Assembly: GCF_022965755.1 (NCBI RefSeq)
Contig: NZ_CP095187.1
Coordinates: forward strand, 3,881,001-3,945,000
DNA from: Pseudoxanthomonas sp. F37
GTDB lineage: Bacteria > Pseudomonadota > Gammaproteobacteria > Xanthomonadales > Xanthomonadaceae
Reading direction: 5' to 3'
Length of the DNA: 64,000 nt
In this document: in pieces, positions 9,022 to 17,792 of the stretch
Numbering within the stretch: position 1 is the first letter of the stretch
Layout of the letters: each line of letters starts with the position of its first letter
Program-made: the position numbers and the translations under genes
Notes under the pieces: model-generated
Database searches by the model: none
What the model was told of the DNA's origin: nothing
What the model saw: only the letters and a program-made list of their open reading frames with translations

Positions 9022-9243
9022 ATGAACGACTCGCTGAAAACCCTGCTGATCATCGCCTTCCTCATCCTCATCGTGTGGAACCTGGGCGCCGGCCTGTATT
9101 ACATGCTGGTGGACAAGAGCGAGAGCAAGCGCACCGTCAACGCCCTGACCCGCCGCATCGCCCTGTCCGTCGGCCTGATCCTGCTGGTGGTGCTGGCCAT
9201 CAAGATGGGCTGGATCCAGCCTCACGGGGTCAATCCCGGCTGA
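9022..9243 (+). CDS. DUF2909 twin transmembrane helix small protein
   Basis: 73 residues with two hydrophobic helices (about 7-30 and 47-63) joined by a charged loop, DKSESKRTVNALTRR. Proteins of this shape are regularly found next to cytochrome c oxidase subunit III and SURF1 genes, as here, but their role is unknown. A GAGG ribosome site lies just before ATG 9022. It is the only plus-strand gene inside the cox locus, convergent with ctaE and divergent from SURF1. Confidence 0.85.
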   Translation: MNDSLKTLLIIAFLILIVWNLGAGLYYMLVDKSESKRTVNALTRRIALSVGLILLVVLAIKMGWIQPHGVNPG

Positions 9244-9250
9244 GCGCCGT

Positions 9251-9358
9251 GATGGGTGATTCGTGATTCGTAAAAGCAAAGAGCGACGGGCGACCGTCGC
9301 TCTTTGCATATCCGGGATCCGCACTTGCGTATCACAAATCCCGTATCACCAGTCCCGG
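9251..9358. repeat. Intergenic repeat of GTGATTCG-type words flanking a strong hairpin
   Basis: The left side contains short near-tandem words (GGTGATTCGTGATTCG). The right side has the inverted counterpart in diverged form (CGTATCACAAATCCCGTATC). A central hairpin fills the middle. The layout, tandem words on both sides of a hairpin between convergent genes, mirrors the GAGTGAG repeat family but uses a different word. Confidence 0.6.
9276..9307. terminator. Bidirectional hairpin terminator candidate between DUF2909 and ctaE
   Basis: 14-bp perfect stem (9276-9289 with 9294-9307) and a GCGA tetraloop. AAAAG precedes it on one side and TATCC follows on the other. No long U-run follows, so efficiency is uncertain, but it is well placed to end both convergent transcripts. 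Confidence 0.65.
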
Positions 9359-9361
9359 CTG

Positions 9362-10240
9362 TTACAGCACGTAGACGAACAGGAACAGGCCCAGCCACAC
9401 CACGTCCACGAAGTGCCAGTACCACGCCACGGCTTCGAAGCCGAAGTGGTTGTCCTTGCTGAAGTGGCCCTTGGCGCAGCGGAACCAGATGATCGCCAGC
9501 ATGATCGTGCCCAGGGTCACGTGCAGGCCGTGGAAGCCGGTCAGCATGAAGAAGGTGGAGCCGTAGATGCCCGAACCCAGGGTCAGGTTCAGTTCCTTGT
9601 AGGCGTGGATGTATTCCTCGGCCTGGAAGAACAGGAACGTGCAGCCCAGCAGCACGGTGGCGCCCAGCCAGATCAGCAGCTGGCTGCGGTTGCCGGCCTT
9701 CAGCGCATGGTGCGCGATGGTGATGGTCACGCCCGAGGTCAGCAGGATCAGCGTGTTGAGCAGCGGCAGGCCCCATGCGGGGATGGTCTGGAACTGCCCG
9801 CCCACCTGGGCCGGGCCGGCGCTCGGCCACGCGGCGCTGAAACCTTCCCACAGCAGGCTGTTGGTCATCACGCCGTCGCCCTCGCCGCCCAGCCACGGCA
9901 GCGCCAGCGTGCGCGCGTAGAACAGGGCGCCGAAGAAGGCCGCGAAGAACATCACCTCCGAGAAGATGAACCACACCATGCCCATGCGGAAGGACACGTC
10001 CACCTGGCGGTTGTAGTTGCCGCCCACCGACTCGCGGATGACGTCGCCGAACCACATGAACAGCGTGGCGCACAGCATGAAGACGCCGGCGTAGAAGGTC
10101 CACATGCCCCAGGCGATGTCGTTCAGCCAGCTGGCCACGCCGACCATGGTGACGAACATGGCGATGGAACCCACGAACGGCCACTTGGAGCTGTGCGGCA
10201 CGAAGTAGATGTTGGCGTCTGGCGAATGGGTTTGTCCCAT
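9362..10240 (-). CDS. ctaE: Cytochrome c oxidase subunit III
   Basis: 292 residues with about seven membrane helices. Characteristic stretches are WFIFSEVMFFAAFFGALFYA, with the glutamate-containing helix, and MLTGFHGLHVTLGTIMLAII with the HGLHV motif. The protein ends FVDVVWLGLFLFVYVL, the normal subunit III C-terminus. It is part of the aa3-type terminal oxidase that reduces oxygen and pumps protons. It follows ctaG by 27 bp on the same strand and is the last gene of this half of the operon. Confidence 0.97.
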   Translation of the reverse strand: MGQTHSPDANIYFVPHSSKWPFVGSIAMFVTMVGVASWLNDIAWGMWTFYAGVFMLCATLFMWFGDVIRESVGGNYNRQVDVSFRMGMVWFIFSEVMFFAAFFGALFYARTLALPWLGGEGDGVMTNSLLWEGFSAAWPSAGPAQVGGQFQTIPAWGLPLLNTLILLTSGVTITIAHHALKAGNRSQLLIWLGATVLLGCTFLFFQAEEYIHAYKELNLTLGSGIYGSTFFMLTGFHGLHVTLGTIMLAIIWFRCAKGHFSKDNHFGFEAVAWYWHFVDVVWLGLFLFVYVL

Positions 10241-10267
10241 GGCGTGGCTTCCGGTTGCTGAGCGTGA

Positions 10268-10843
10268 TCAGGGCGCCGCGAGCGGCGAGGGCGATGCATG
10301 GCCCCTGCCGATCTGCGCGGTCAGTGCATCGTTCTTGAAGAAGGTATACGACAGGGTGATCGTCTTCACCTCCGCCGGCAGGTCCGGGTCCACGATGAAG
10401 CGGACCGGCATGTCGCGGCTTTCGCCGGCCTGCAGGGTCTGGGCGGTGAAGCAGAAGCACTCGGTCTTGGTGAAGTAGCCCGACGCGCGCGCCGGCGCCA
10501 CCGACGGCACCGCGCTGCCCACGATCGGGCGCTCGCTGTCGTTGCGGGCGAAATACCTGGCCTCGTACAGCTCGCCGGGCACCACCTGCATGGTCAGCTG
10601 CTCGGGATGGAAGGCCCAGGGCAGCTTGGAGTTCACGCCGCCGTCGAACTGCACGGTGACCGTGCGCCTGGCCTTGGCGGCCGCCACCGCCGCCTGCCCC
10701 GGACCCTGCTCCAGGCGGATGCCGAACACCTTCTCGCAGGCGATGCGGTACAGCGGCACCAGCGAAAACGTCAGCACGAACACGGCCACGGCCACGGCCA
10801 CCAGCTTGAACAGCCCGGCCGAGTTGGACGGGGACGCGCTCAT
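10268..10843 (-). CDS. ctaG: Cytochrome c oxidase assembly protein CtaG/Cox11
   Basis: 191 residues: one N-terminal membrane anchor (about 10-30) and a periplasmic immunoglobulin-like domain. It delivers copper to the CuB site of subunit I. The copper-binding motif [12 protein letters not shown] is intact, and [20 protein letters not shown] is a Cox11 signature. ATG 10843 overlaps the stop of the upstream 44-residue gene in an ATGA, showing translational coupling. A longer upstream frame exists but has no family support. Confidence 0.96.
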   Translation of the reverse strand: MSASPSNSAGLFKLVAVAVAVFVLTFSLVPLYRIACEKVFGIRLEQGPGQAAVAAAKARRTVTVQFDGGVNSKLPWAFHPEQLTMQVVPGELYEARYFARNDSERPIVGSAVPSVAPARASGYFTKTECFCFTAQTLQAGESRDMPVRFIVDPDLPAEVKTITLSYTFFKNDALTAQIGRGHASPSPLAAP

Positions 10844-10974
10844 ACGCCCAGCACCGCGCGGCCGATGAAGGCCACGAAGATGGCGAAGGCGATGCCGCCG
10901 ATCACCCACGCGGTCCGCAGCACCGCCTTGCGGCGGCGCGCGACTTCCTCGGGGGGCAGGACGGGAGCGTTCAT
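10840..10974 (-). CDS. Small single-helix protein of the cox operon (44 aa)
   Basis: ATG at 10974 opens a 44-codon frame ending in TGA at 10842-10840, which overlaps the ATG of ctaG (ATGA). The protein starts [18 protein letters not shown] and continues with one hydrophobic helix ending in IGRAVLGV. Tiny one-helix proteins at this position are common in cox operons and resemble small oxidase subunits or assembly factors. I infer a membrane peptide accompanying subunit I or CtaG. It lies 19 bp after ctaD. Its tight packing in the operon is the main support. Confidence 0.75.
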   Translation of the reverse strand: MNAPVLPPEEVARRRKAVLRTAWVIGGIAFAIFVAFIGRAVLGV

Positions 10975-10993
10975 GGCGCGGGGGTCGACCGTA

Positions 10994-12607
10994 TCAGTGC
11001 GTCACGTCGCCGTGCGCCAGGTCGCCGTCCTTGATGACCGGCGGCGTGGTGAAGGTGTGGTGCGGCGCCGGCGAAGGCACGGTCCACTCCAGGCCCTTGG
11101 CGTTCTCCCACGCACGGGCGTCGGCCTTCTTGCCGCTGCGCAGCGAGGACCACAGGATCGCGGCCATCATGAACGGCGTGACGAACATGCCGAACGCGCC
11201 GATCGAGCTGATCAGGTTCCAGTCCGCGAACACCGGGTTGTAGTCCGGGATGCGGCGCGGCATGCCGGCCAGGCCCAGGAAGTGCTGCGGGAAGAACAGC
11301 AGGTTGACGAACACGATCGTCCACCAGAAATGGAACTTGCCCCAGAACTCGTTGTACATGCGGCCGGTCCACTTCGGCCACCAGTAGTAGGTGGCGGCGA
11401 TGATGGAGAACAGCGCGCCGGTCACCAGCACGTAGTGGAAGTGCGCCACCACGAAGTAGGTGTCGTGGTACTGGAAGTCCGCCGGCACGATGGCCAGCAT
11501 CAGGCCGGAGAAACCGCCGATGGTGAACAGGATGACGAAGCCCACCGCCCACAGCATCGGGGTTTCGAAGCTCAGCGAGCCCCGCCACATGGTGCTGACC
11601 CAGTTGAACACCTTCACGCCGGTCGGGATGGCGATCAGCATGGTGGCGAACATGAAGTAGATCTCGCCGCCCAGCGGCATGCCCACCGTGAACATGTGGT
11701 GCGCCCACACGATGAACGACAGGAAGGCGATCGAGGCGGTCGCGTACACCATGGCCTGGTAGCCGAACAGCGGCTTGCGGCTGAAGGTCGGGATGATTTC
11801 CGACACCACGCCGAACGCCGGCAGGATCATGATGTAGACCTCGGGGTGGCCGAAGAACCAGAAGATGTGCTGGTACATCACCGGGTCGCCGCCGCCGGCC
11901 GCGTTGAAGAAGCTGGTGCCGAAGAACTTGTCGGTCAGCAGCATGGTCACCGCGCCCGCCAGCACCGGCATCACCGCGATCAGCAGGAACGCGGTGATCA
12001 GCCAGGTCCAGCAGAAGATCGGCATCTTCAGCAGGTCGATGCCCGGCGCGCGCATGTTCAGCACCGTGGCGATGATGTTGATGGCGCCCATGATGGAGCT
12101 GATGCCCATCATGTGGATGGCGAAGATGGTGAAGGCCACGTTGTAGCCGCCCTGCAACGACAGCGGCGGGTACAGCGTCCAGCCGCCGGCGGGCGCGCCG
12201 CCGGGCAGGAACAGCGACATCAGCAGCAGGCTGAACGCGAACGGCATGATCCAGAAGGACCAGTTGTTCATGCGCGGCAGCGCCATGTCCGGCGCGCCGA
12301 CCTGCAGCGGGATCATCCAGTTGGCCAGGCCCACGAAGGCCGGCATCACGCCGCCGAAGATCATCACCAGCGCGTGCACGGTGGTCATCTGGTTGAAGAA
12401 CTCGGGCGTGACCCACTGCAGGCCCGGCACCATCAGTTCGGCACGGATCACCACCGACATGCCGGCGCCGATGATGAACATGATGAAGCTGAAGATCAGG
12501 TAGAGGGTACCGATGTCCTTGTGGTTCGTGGAGAAGAACCACCGCTCGATGAAGCCCTGCTGGTGACCGTGGTGATCGTCGTGATGGTCGACGGCGGAGT
12601 TGGCCAT
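10994..12607 (-). CDS. ctaD: Cytochrome c oxidase subunit I
   Basis: 537 residues, about twelve membrane helices, the catalytic subunit holding heme a and the heme a3-CuB centre. The histidine-rich cytoplasmic start (HHDDHHGHQQG) precedes FFSTNHKDIGTLYLIFS. HPEVYIMILPAFG holds the CuB histidine and the tyrosine cross-linked to it. WAHHMFTVG gives the other two CuB ligands, and HDTYFVVAHFHYVL the heme a3 and heme a histidines. All key residues are intact. ATG 12607 gives the usual N-terminus. It follows ctaC by 35 bp. Confidence 0.98.
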   Translation of the reverse strand: MANSAVDHHDDHHGHQQGFIERWFFSTNHKDIGTLYLIFSFIMFIIGAGMSVVIRAELMVPGLQWVTPEFFNQMTTVHALVMIFGGVMPAFVGLANWMIPLQVGAPDMALPRMNNWSFWIMPFAFSLLLMSLFLPGGAPAGGWTLYPPLSLQGGYNVAFTIFAIHMMGISSIMGAINIIATVLNMRAPGIDLLKMPIFCWTWLITAFLLIAVMPVLAGAVTMLLTDKFFGTSFFNAAGGGDPVMYQHIFWFFGHPEVYIMILPAFGVVSEIIPTFSRKPLFGYQAMVYATASIAFLSFIVWAHHMFTVGMPLGGEIYFMFATMLIAIPTGVKVFNWVSTMWRGSLSFETPMLWAVGFVILFTIGGFSGLMLAIVPADFQYHDTYFVVAHFHYVLVTGALFSIIAATYYWWPKWTGRMYNEFWGKFHFWWTIVFVNLLFFPQHFLGLAGMPRRIPDYNPVFADWNLISSIGAFGMFVTPFMMAAILWSSLRSGKKADARAWENAKGLEWTVPSPAPHHTFTTPPVIKDGDLAHGDVTH

Positions 12608-12642
12608 GTGCTTGCTCTCTTGCAGCTGATGCGTGCGGTCGA

Positions 12643-13569
12643 TCAGCCCTGCGCCGACGGCGCGGGGGTCTCGGCGATGGGGGCGGCGTCGGTGGCCGGC
12701 GCGTCGGTGGCCGGCGCGGCTTCCGGCGCGGCCGGTGCGGGTTCGGCGGCCGGGGCGGGCTTCTTCGAGGCCAACCACTGTTCGAACTCGGCCTTCGGCA
12801 CGGCCTTCACCACGATCGGCATGAAACCGTGGTCCTTGCCGCACAGCTCGGCGCACTGGCCGCGGTAGATGCCCGGCTCCTTGATGTCGGTCCAGGCTTC
12901 GTTGACGATGCCCGGGATGGCGTCCTGCTTCCAGCCCAGCGCCGGCACCCACCAGGCATGGATGACGTCGTCGGCGGTGATCACGAAACGGATCTTGGTA
13001 TCCACCGGCAGCACCAGCGGATTGTCGACATCCAGCAGGTAGTGCGGGTTCTTGGCGTAGTCGGGCTGCTCGCCGCTCTGGCGGATGCGGTCCGATTCGC
13101 GGTCCAGACGGCTGGTGAAGGACACGTCCTCACCCAGGTAGTCGTACTTCCACATCCACTGGTAGCCGGTGACCTTCACGGTCATCTCGGCGTCGCGGGT
13201 GTCGTACATGGCGATCAGCTTGGCGGTGGCCGGCCAGGCCATGACCACCAGGATCAGCACCGGGATGACGGTCCAGATGATCTCGGCGGTGGTGTTGTGG
13301 CTGAACTGCGCCGGGACCGCGCCCTTGGACTTGCGGAACCTGAACATCGCATAGCCCATCGCGCCGAACACGATCAGGCCGATCACGATGCACACGATCA
13401 GCGCCACCATGTGCGCGTCGTAGGCGTGCTGGGACGAGGCGGTGACGCCCTTGCCCATGTTCAGCTGCCACGGCTTCGGGTCCGCCGACTGCGCCCATGC
13501 CAGTGCGGGCATCGCCAGCAGCATGCACGCCGTCGCCAACCGCTTCCACATCCCATTCACTTGCGTCAT
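12643..13569 (-). CDS. ctaC: Cytochrome c oxidase subunit II
   Basis: 308 residues: signal peptide ending ALAWAQ, two membrane helices (about 50-75 and 95-115), then a periplasmic cupredoxin domain. The CuA centre is complete, with the distal histidine in DDVIHAWWVPALG and the loop CAELCGKDHGFM. There is no cytochrome c domain. Instead the protein ends with a long alanine/proline-rich tail of about 45 residues, a low-complexity feature that could be repeat-expanded. ATG 13569 is used here; an internal ATG (13551) directly before the signal peptide is an alternative. Confidence 0.97.
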   Translation of the reverse strand: MTQVNGMWKRLATACMLLAMPALAWAQSADPKPWQLNMGKGVTASSQHAYDAHMVALIVCIVIGLIVFGAMGYAMFRFRKSKGAVPAQFSHNTTAEIIWTVIPVLILVVMAWPATAKLIAMYDTRDAEMTVKVTGYQWMWKYDYLGEDVSFTSRLDRESDRIRQSGEQPDYAKNPHYLLDVDNPLVLPVDTKIRFVITADDVIHAWWVPALGWKQDAIPGIVNEAWTDIKEPGIYRGQCAELCGKDHGFMPIVVKAVPKAEFEQWLASKKPAPAAEPAPAAPEAAPATDAPATDAAPIAETPAPSAQG

Positions 13570-13587
13570 TGCCTAGACCCCAATGCG

Positions 13588-14064
13588 TCATCGGTTGCGG
13601 CCGCTCGCGGCCGCCAGTAGATCCTGCAGCGTGTCCGCCAACTCCCGGCGTTCGGCCGGTCCCAGGAAATCGCCTACCTGGACCTGCCTGCCGCTGGAAG
13701 CCAGCGAAACCCGTTCGCCTCCCCGCTCGATGCACAGCCGCACCCAATAGGGATGCGCCCGGAACACCGCCCCGGACCGGGAGGTGGTCACCTCCACCGC
13801 CTCGGGACCGATGCGGATCTCCTCGCCCCGTTCGCCCCCGCGCCACAGCGCGCGCAGCGCCAGGGCGAGGATGGCCGAATGGAGCAATGCGAAAGCCGGC
13901 GCGAAGGCGTTGCCTCCCCACCAGCCCAGCATGGCGACGATCCACATCGCGCCCGACAGCACGGCGAACAACAGGATGAACTGGCGGCGCGAAAGCGCCC
14001 TCGGTGGCCGCAGCCGGAGCCGCGCACCGTGTCCGTCCCACGTTGACGGCACCACTTCGATCAT
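13588..14064 (-). CDS. DUF2244 family membrane protein, first gene of the cox operon
   Basis: 158 residues. Two hydrophobic helices (about 28-46 and 53-72) with WGGNAFAPAFALLHSAI between them, then a soluble beta-rich part with RAHPYWVRLCIERGGERVSL. This matches the DUF2244 family, whose role is unknown and which I recall beside cox genes. Its stop is 18 bp upstream of the ctaC start on the same strand, so it probably leads the operon. Starting from ATG 14064; the much longer open frame upstream is a shadow of putA. Confidence 0.8.
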   Translation of the reverse strand: MIEVVPSTWDGHGARLRLRPPRALSRRQFILLFAVLSGAMWIVAMLGWWGGNAFAPAFALLHSAILALALRALWRGGERGEEIRIGPEAVEVTTSRSGAVFRAHPYWVRLCIERGGERVSLASSGRQVQVGDFLGPAERRELADTLQDLLAAASGRNR

Positions 14065-14325
14065 GTCGTCCGCCACACGATCCGGGCTGCGGAAAACCGC
14101 CAAATGGTAGCCCCGGCCACACTTTGCGGCAAGTTGCATTGATCCTGGACAAGGCGCGCCGGCCCGTCGTGCCCGCACCCGCGCGGCGGTGCGGACGCAT
14201 TCCGCGACCGCCGTCACCGCGTGGGCAGGTGCGCCGCGGACACCGGCCAGGGGCTGCCGGCGGGCATATCCGGCCCGACCGTGCGGCCCTAAACTAATGG
14301 ACTGCCTTTGGACCGCCCCGCCGTC

Positions 14326-17300
14326 ATGTCGAGCCCTTCCCCCCTGTCGTCGCCTGCCACCCCGCCCGCGGGCGGCATCATCGCCCCCGAACTCCCCGCC
14401 GCCCCGCCGCCGCTGCGCGCCGCCATCACGGCCGCCTGGCTGCGCGACGAGACCGAGCACGTGCGCGAACTGCTCGAACAGGCCCGCCTGCCCGCTGCCG
14501 AGCAGGCCCAGGCCCAGAAACTGGCCGTGGACCTGGTGAAGCGGGTCCGCGCCCGCGCCCAGGACCAGGGTGCCATCGAGGCTTTCATGCGCCAGTACGA
14601 TCTGGGCAGCGAGGAGGGCGTGCTGCTGATGTGCGTGGCCGAGGCCCTGCTGCGCATCCCCGATCAGGACACCGCCGACAAGCTGATCCGCGACAAGCTG
14701 GGCGATGCCGACTGGGAAAAGCACCTGGGCCAGAGCGATTCGGTCCTGGTGAATGCCTCCACCTGGGGCCTGATGCTGACCGGCAAGCTGGTCAACCTGA
14801 ACGACCTGACCCGCGCCGACGTGCCCGGCGCCTTCAAGCGCCTGGTCGGCCGCGTGGGCGAGCCCGTCATCCGCCTGGCCGTGCGCCAGGCCATGCGCAT
14901 CATGGGCCACCAGTTCGTCATGGGCCGCACCATCGACGAAGCGCTGTCGCGCAGCCGCAAGGGCGGGAACGCCGAGTACCGCTATTCGTTCGACATGCTG
15001 GGCGAGGGCGCGCTGACCACGAAGGACGCCGCCCGCTACCTGGAGGCCTACCGCCAGGCGATCCACGCCATCGGCCGCACCGGGCAGGCGCCCCATCAGC
15101 CTTTCACCGACGTGTTCGCCGCCCCCAGCATCTCCATCAAGCTGTCGGCGCTGCACCCGCGCTACGAGCACGCCAAGCGCGCCCGCGTGATGAAGGAACT
15201 GGCCCCGGCCATCCTGGAGCTGGCGCAGCTGGCCAAGTCCTATGGCATCGGCTTCACCATCGATGCCGAGGAAGCCGACCGCCTGGAACTGTCGCTGGAC
15301 CTGATCGAGGCCACCTTCTCCGACCCGTCGCTGGACGGCTGGGAGGGCTACGGCCTGGCCGTGCAGGCCTACCAGAAGCGCACGCCGTACGTGATCGATT
15401 TCCTGGCCGACCTGGCGCGCCGCGTCGGTCGCCGCATGCCGGTGCGCCTGGTGAAGGGCGCGTACTGGGACGCCGAGATCAAGCGCGCGCAGATCGACGG
15501 CCACCCGGGCTACCCGGTGTTCACGCGCAAGCCGAACACCGACGTGTCGTACCTGGCCAACGCGCGCCGCATGCTCGATCAGGGCGACGCGCTGTACCCG
15601 ATGTTCGCCACCCACAACGCGCAGACGATCGCGGCGATCCGCTCCATCGCCCAGGGCCGCCCGTACGAGCACCAGAAGCTGCACGGCATGGGCGACGACC
15701 TGTATGCCGAAGTGGTGCCGCAGCACCGCCTGGGCATCCCGTGCCGCGTGTACGCGCCGGTGGGTTCGCACGAGGACCTGCTGCCGTACCTGGTCCGCCG
15801 CCTGCTCGAGAACGGCGCCAACAGCAGCTTCGTCAACCGCATCACCGACGAGAACGTGGCCATCGAGGATCTGGTGCGCGACCCGGTGCAGACGGTGTCG
15901 GCATTCGACGCCATCCCGCACCCGCGCATTCCGCTGCCGGTCGACCTCTTCCGGAGCCAGCCGGCTCCCATCCAGCATTCAGACAGGGACAATTCCATGG
16001 GCGCCAACCTCGCCAACGACAACGATCTGCGCGCGCTGGCCGAGCGCATCAACGCCGCGGTCAAGCCATGGCGCGCCGCGCCGCTGGTGCCGGGCGCCAT
16101 CGTGTCCGGCGCAGCCCTGCCGGTGACCAACCCCGCCGACCGCCGCCAGACCGTGGGCGAATGGCAGCCGGCCGACAGCGGCACCGTCGAGAAGGCATTG
16201 GCGAACGCCGTCGCCGCGCAGCCGGCCTGGGACCGCACGCCGGCCGCCAGCCGCGCGGCGATCCTCGAGCACGCCGCGCGCCTGCTGGAACAGCGGATGG
16301 CCGACTACATCGCCCTGTGCGTGAAGGAAGCCGGCAAGACCATCCCCGACAGCGTGGCCGAGGTGCGCGAAGCGGTGGACTTCCTGCGCTATTACGCCGC
16401 CCAGGCACGCACGCAGTTCGGCGCGCCTGAACACCTGCCCGGCCCGACCGGCGAGTCCAACCAGCTGCAACTGCAGGGCCGCGGCGTGTTCGTCTGCATC
16501 AGCCCGTGGAACTTCCCGCTGGCGATCTTCCTGGGCCAGGTCAGCGCCGCGCTGGCCGCCGGCAACAGCGTGATCGCCAAGCCGGCGGAGCAGACCAACC
16601 TGATCGGCCACTCCGCGGTGAAGCTGCTGCACGAGGCCGGCATTCCCGAGGCCGTGCTGCAGTTCCTGCCCGGCGACGGCGCCACCGTCGGCGCCGCGCT
16701 GACGAAGGATCCGCGCGTGGCCGGCGTGGCCTTCACCGGGTCCACCGAGACCGCGCGCGCGATCAACCGCGCGCTTGCCGGCCGCGAGGCCGGTCCGATC
16801 GCCACGCTGATCGCCGAGACCGGCGGCCAGAACGCCTTCATCGCCGACTCCTCCGCACTGCCGGAGCAGTTGGTGAAGGATGCGATGGGCTCGGCGTTCA
16901 CCTCCGCCGGCCAGCGCTGCTCGGCCGCGCGCGTGCTGTTCGTGCAGGACGACATCGCCGACAAGGTGATGACGATGCTGGCCGGCGCGATGGACGAACT
17001 GAAGATCGGCGACCCGGGCCTGCTGTCGACCGACGTCGGCCCGGTGATCGACGCCGATGCGCTGAAGATCCTCGAGGACCACGCCGCGCGCATGGCCGGC
17101 GAAGCGCGCCTGATCAAGCAGGCCCACGCGGGCGAGGACACCGCGCACGGCACGTTCTTCGCGCCGCGCGCCTGGGAACTGAAGTCGCTGGACCAGCTGC
17201 ACAAGGAGGTCTTCGGACCGGCCCTGCACGTGGTGCGCTGGAAGGCCGACCAGCTGGATGCGGTGATCGACCAGATCAATGCCACCGGCTACGGCCTGAC

Positions 17301-17556
17301 CCTGGGCGTGCACTCGCGCATCGACGAGACCATCGACCGCATCGCCGCGCGGGTGAAGGTCGGCAACGTCTACGTCAACCGCAACCAGATCGGCGCGGTG
17401 GTCGGCGTGCAGCCGTTCGGCGGCCAGGGCCTGTCGGGTACGGGACCCAAGGCCGGCGGCCCGCACTATCTGCCGCGCTTCGCCACGGAGAAGACGGTCA
17501 CCGTCAACACCACGGCCGCCGGCGGCAATGCGTCGCTGTTGACGCTGGGCGACTGA
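14326..17556 (+). CDS. putA: Bifunctional proline dehydrogenase / L-glutamate-5-semialdehyde dehydrogenase
   Basis: 1076 residues. It oxidises proline to glutamate in two steps at the inner face of the membrane, feeding electrons to quinone and NAD+. The N-terminal half holds the FAD barrel, with IDAEEADRLELSLDL and RLVKGAYWDAEIK near residue 375. The C-terminal half is an aldehyde dehydrogenase with E831 in AETGGQN and catalytic C865 in GQRCSAAR. There is no ribbon-helix-helix domain at the start, so unlike E. coli PutA it should not be its own repressor. ATG 14326 is chosen; an in-frame TTG at 14308 is less likely. Confidence 0.97.
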   Translation: MSSPSPLSSPATPPAGGIIAPELPAAPPPLRAAITAAWLRDETEHVRELLEQARLPAAEQAQAQKLAVDLVKRVRARAQDQGAIEAFMRQYDLGSEEGVLLMCVAEALLRIPDQDTADKLIRDKLGDADWEKHLGQSDSVLVNASTWGLMLTGKLVNLNDLTRADVPGAFKRLVGRVGEPVIRLAVRQAMRIMGHQFVMGRTIDEALSRSRKGGNAEYRYSFDMLGEGALTTKDAARYLEAYRQAIHAIGRTGQAPHQPFTDVFAAPSISIKLSALHPRYEHAKRARVMKELAPAILELAQLAKSYGIGFTIDAEEADRLELSLDLIEATFSDPSLDGWEGYGLAVQAYQKRTPYVIDFLADLARRVGRRMPVRLVKGAYWDAEIKRAQIDGHPGYPVFTRKPNTDVSYLANARRMLDQGDALYPMFATHNAQTIAAIRSIAQGRPYEHQKLHGMGDDLYAEVVPQHRLGIPCRVYAPVGSHEDLLPYLVRRLLENGANSSFVNRITDENVAIEDLVRDPVQTVSAFDAIPHPRIPLPVDLFRSQPAPIQHSDRDNSMGANLANDNDLRALAERINAAVKPWRAAPLVPGAIVSGAALPVTNPADRRQTVGEWQPADSGTVEKALANAVAAQPAWDRTPAASRAAILEHAARLLEQRMADYIALCVKEAGKTIPDSVAEVREAVDFLRYYAAQARTQFGAPEHLPGPTGESNQLQLQGRGVFVCISPWNFPLAIFLGQVSAALAAGNSVIAKPAEQTNLIGHSAVKLLHEAGIPEAVLQFLPGDGATVGAALTKDPRVAGVAFTGSTETARAINRALAGREAGPIATLIAETGGQNAFIADSSALPEQLVKDAMGSAFTSAGQRCSAARVLFVQDDIADKVMTMLAGAMDELKIGDPGLLSTDVGPVIDADALKILEDHAARMAGEARLIKQAHAGEDTAHGTFFAPRAWELKSLDQLHKEVFGPALHVVRWKADQLDAVIDQINATGYGLTLGVHSRIDETIDRIAARVKVGNVYVNRNQIGAVVGVQPFGGQGLSGTGPKAGGPHYLPRFATEKTVTVNTTAAGGNASLLTLGD

Positions 17557-17586
17557 GCGTCGCGGCGCCAGCGGACACGCTGCAGC

Positions 17587-17613
17587 AAGCCCCGCTCCGG
17601 CGGGGCTTTTTTT
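17587..17613 (+). terminator. Rho-independent terminator of putA
   Basis: 9-bp stem AAGCCCCGC/GCGGGGCTT with a TCCG loop, followed by a run of seven T (17607-17613). It begins 31 bp after the putA stop. Confidence 0.93.
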
Positions 17614-17792
17614 CGCGCGTCATGACCAAGCGCACTGATCCGCGGTGGCGTGCGGGGCCAAGCTTCGCGTTGCCGATTCGCTGAACGCAGACCCCACACC
17701 CGGCGCCTGCGTCCCCGCCGTGCAGCCGGATCGTGGCGCATCCTGCGTTTGCCCGGGGACAGGGACCTCCACGGCCATCACGGCCCCATCGC

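Noticed and set aside
10298-12868. Long open frame antisense to the cox genes
   Set aside because: Typical G+C-driven shadow with low-complexity His/Arg/Gln-rich translation and no family features.
14297-14325. ATG at 14297 as the putA start
   Set aside because: It is out of frame with putA; ATG 14326 is the first in-frame ATG.
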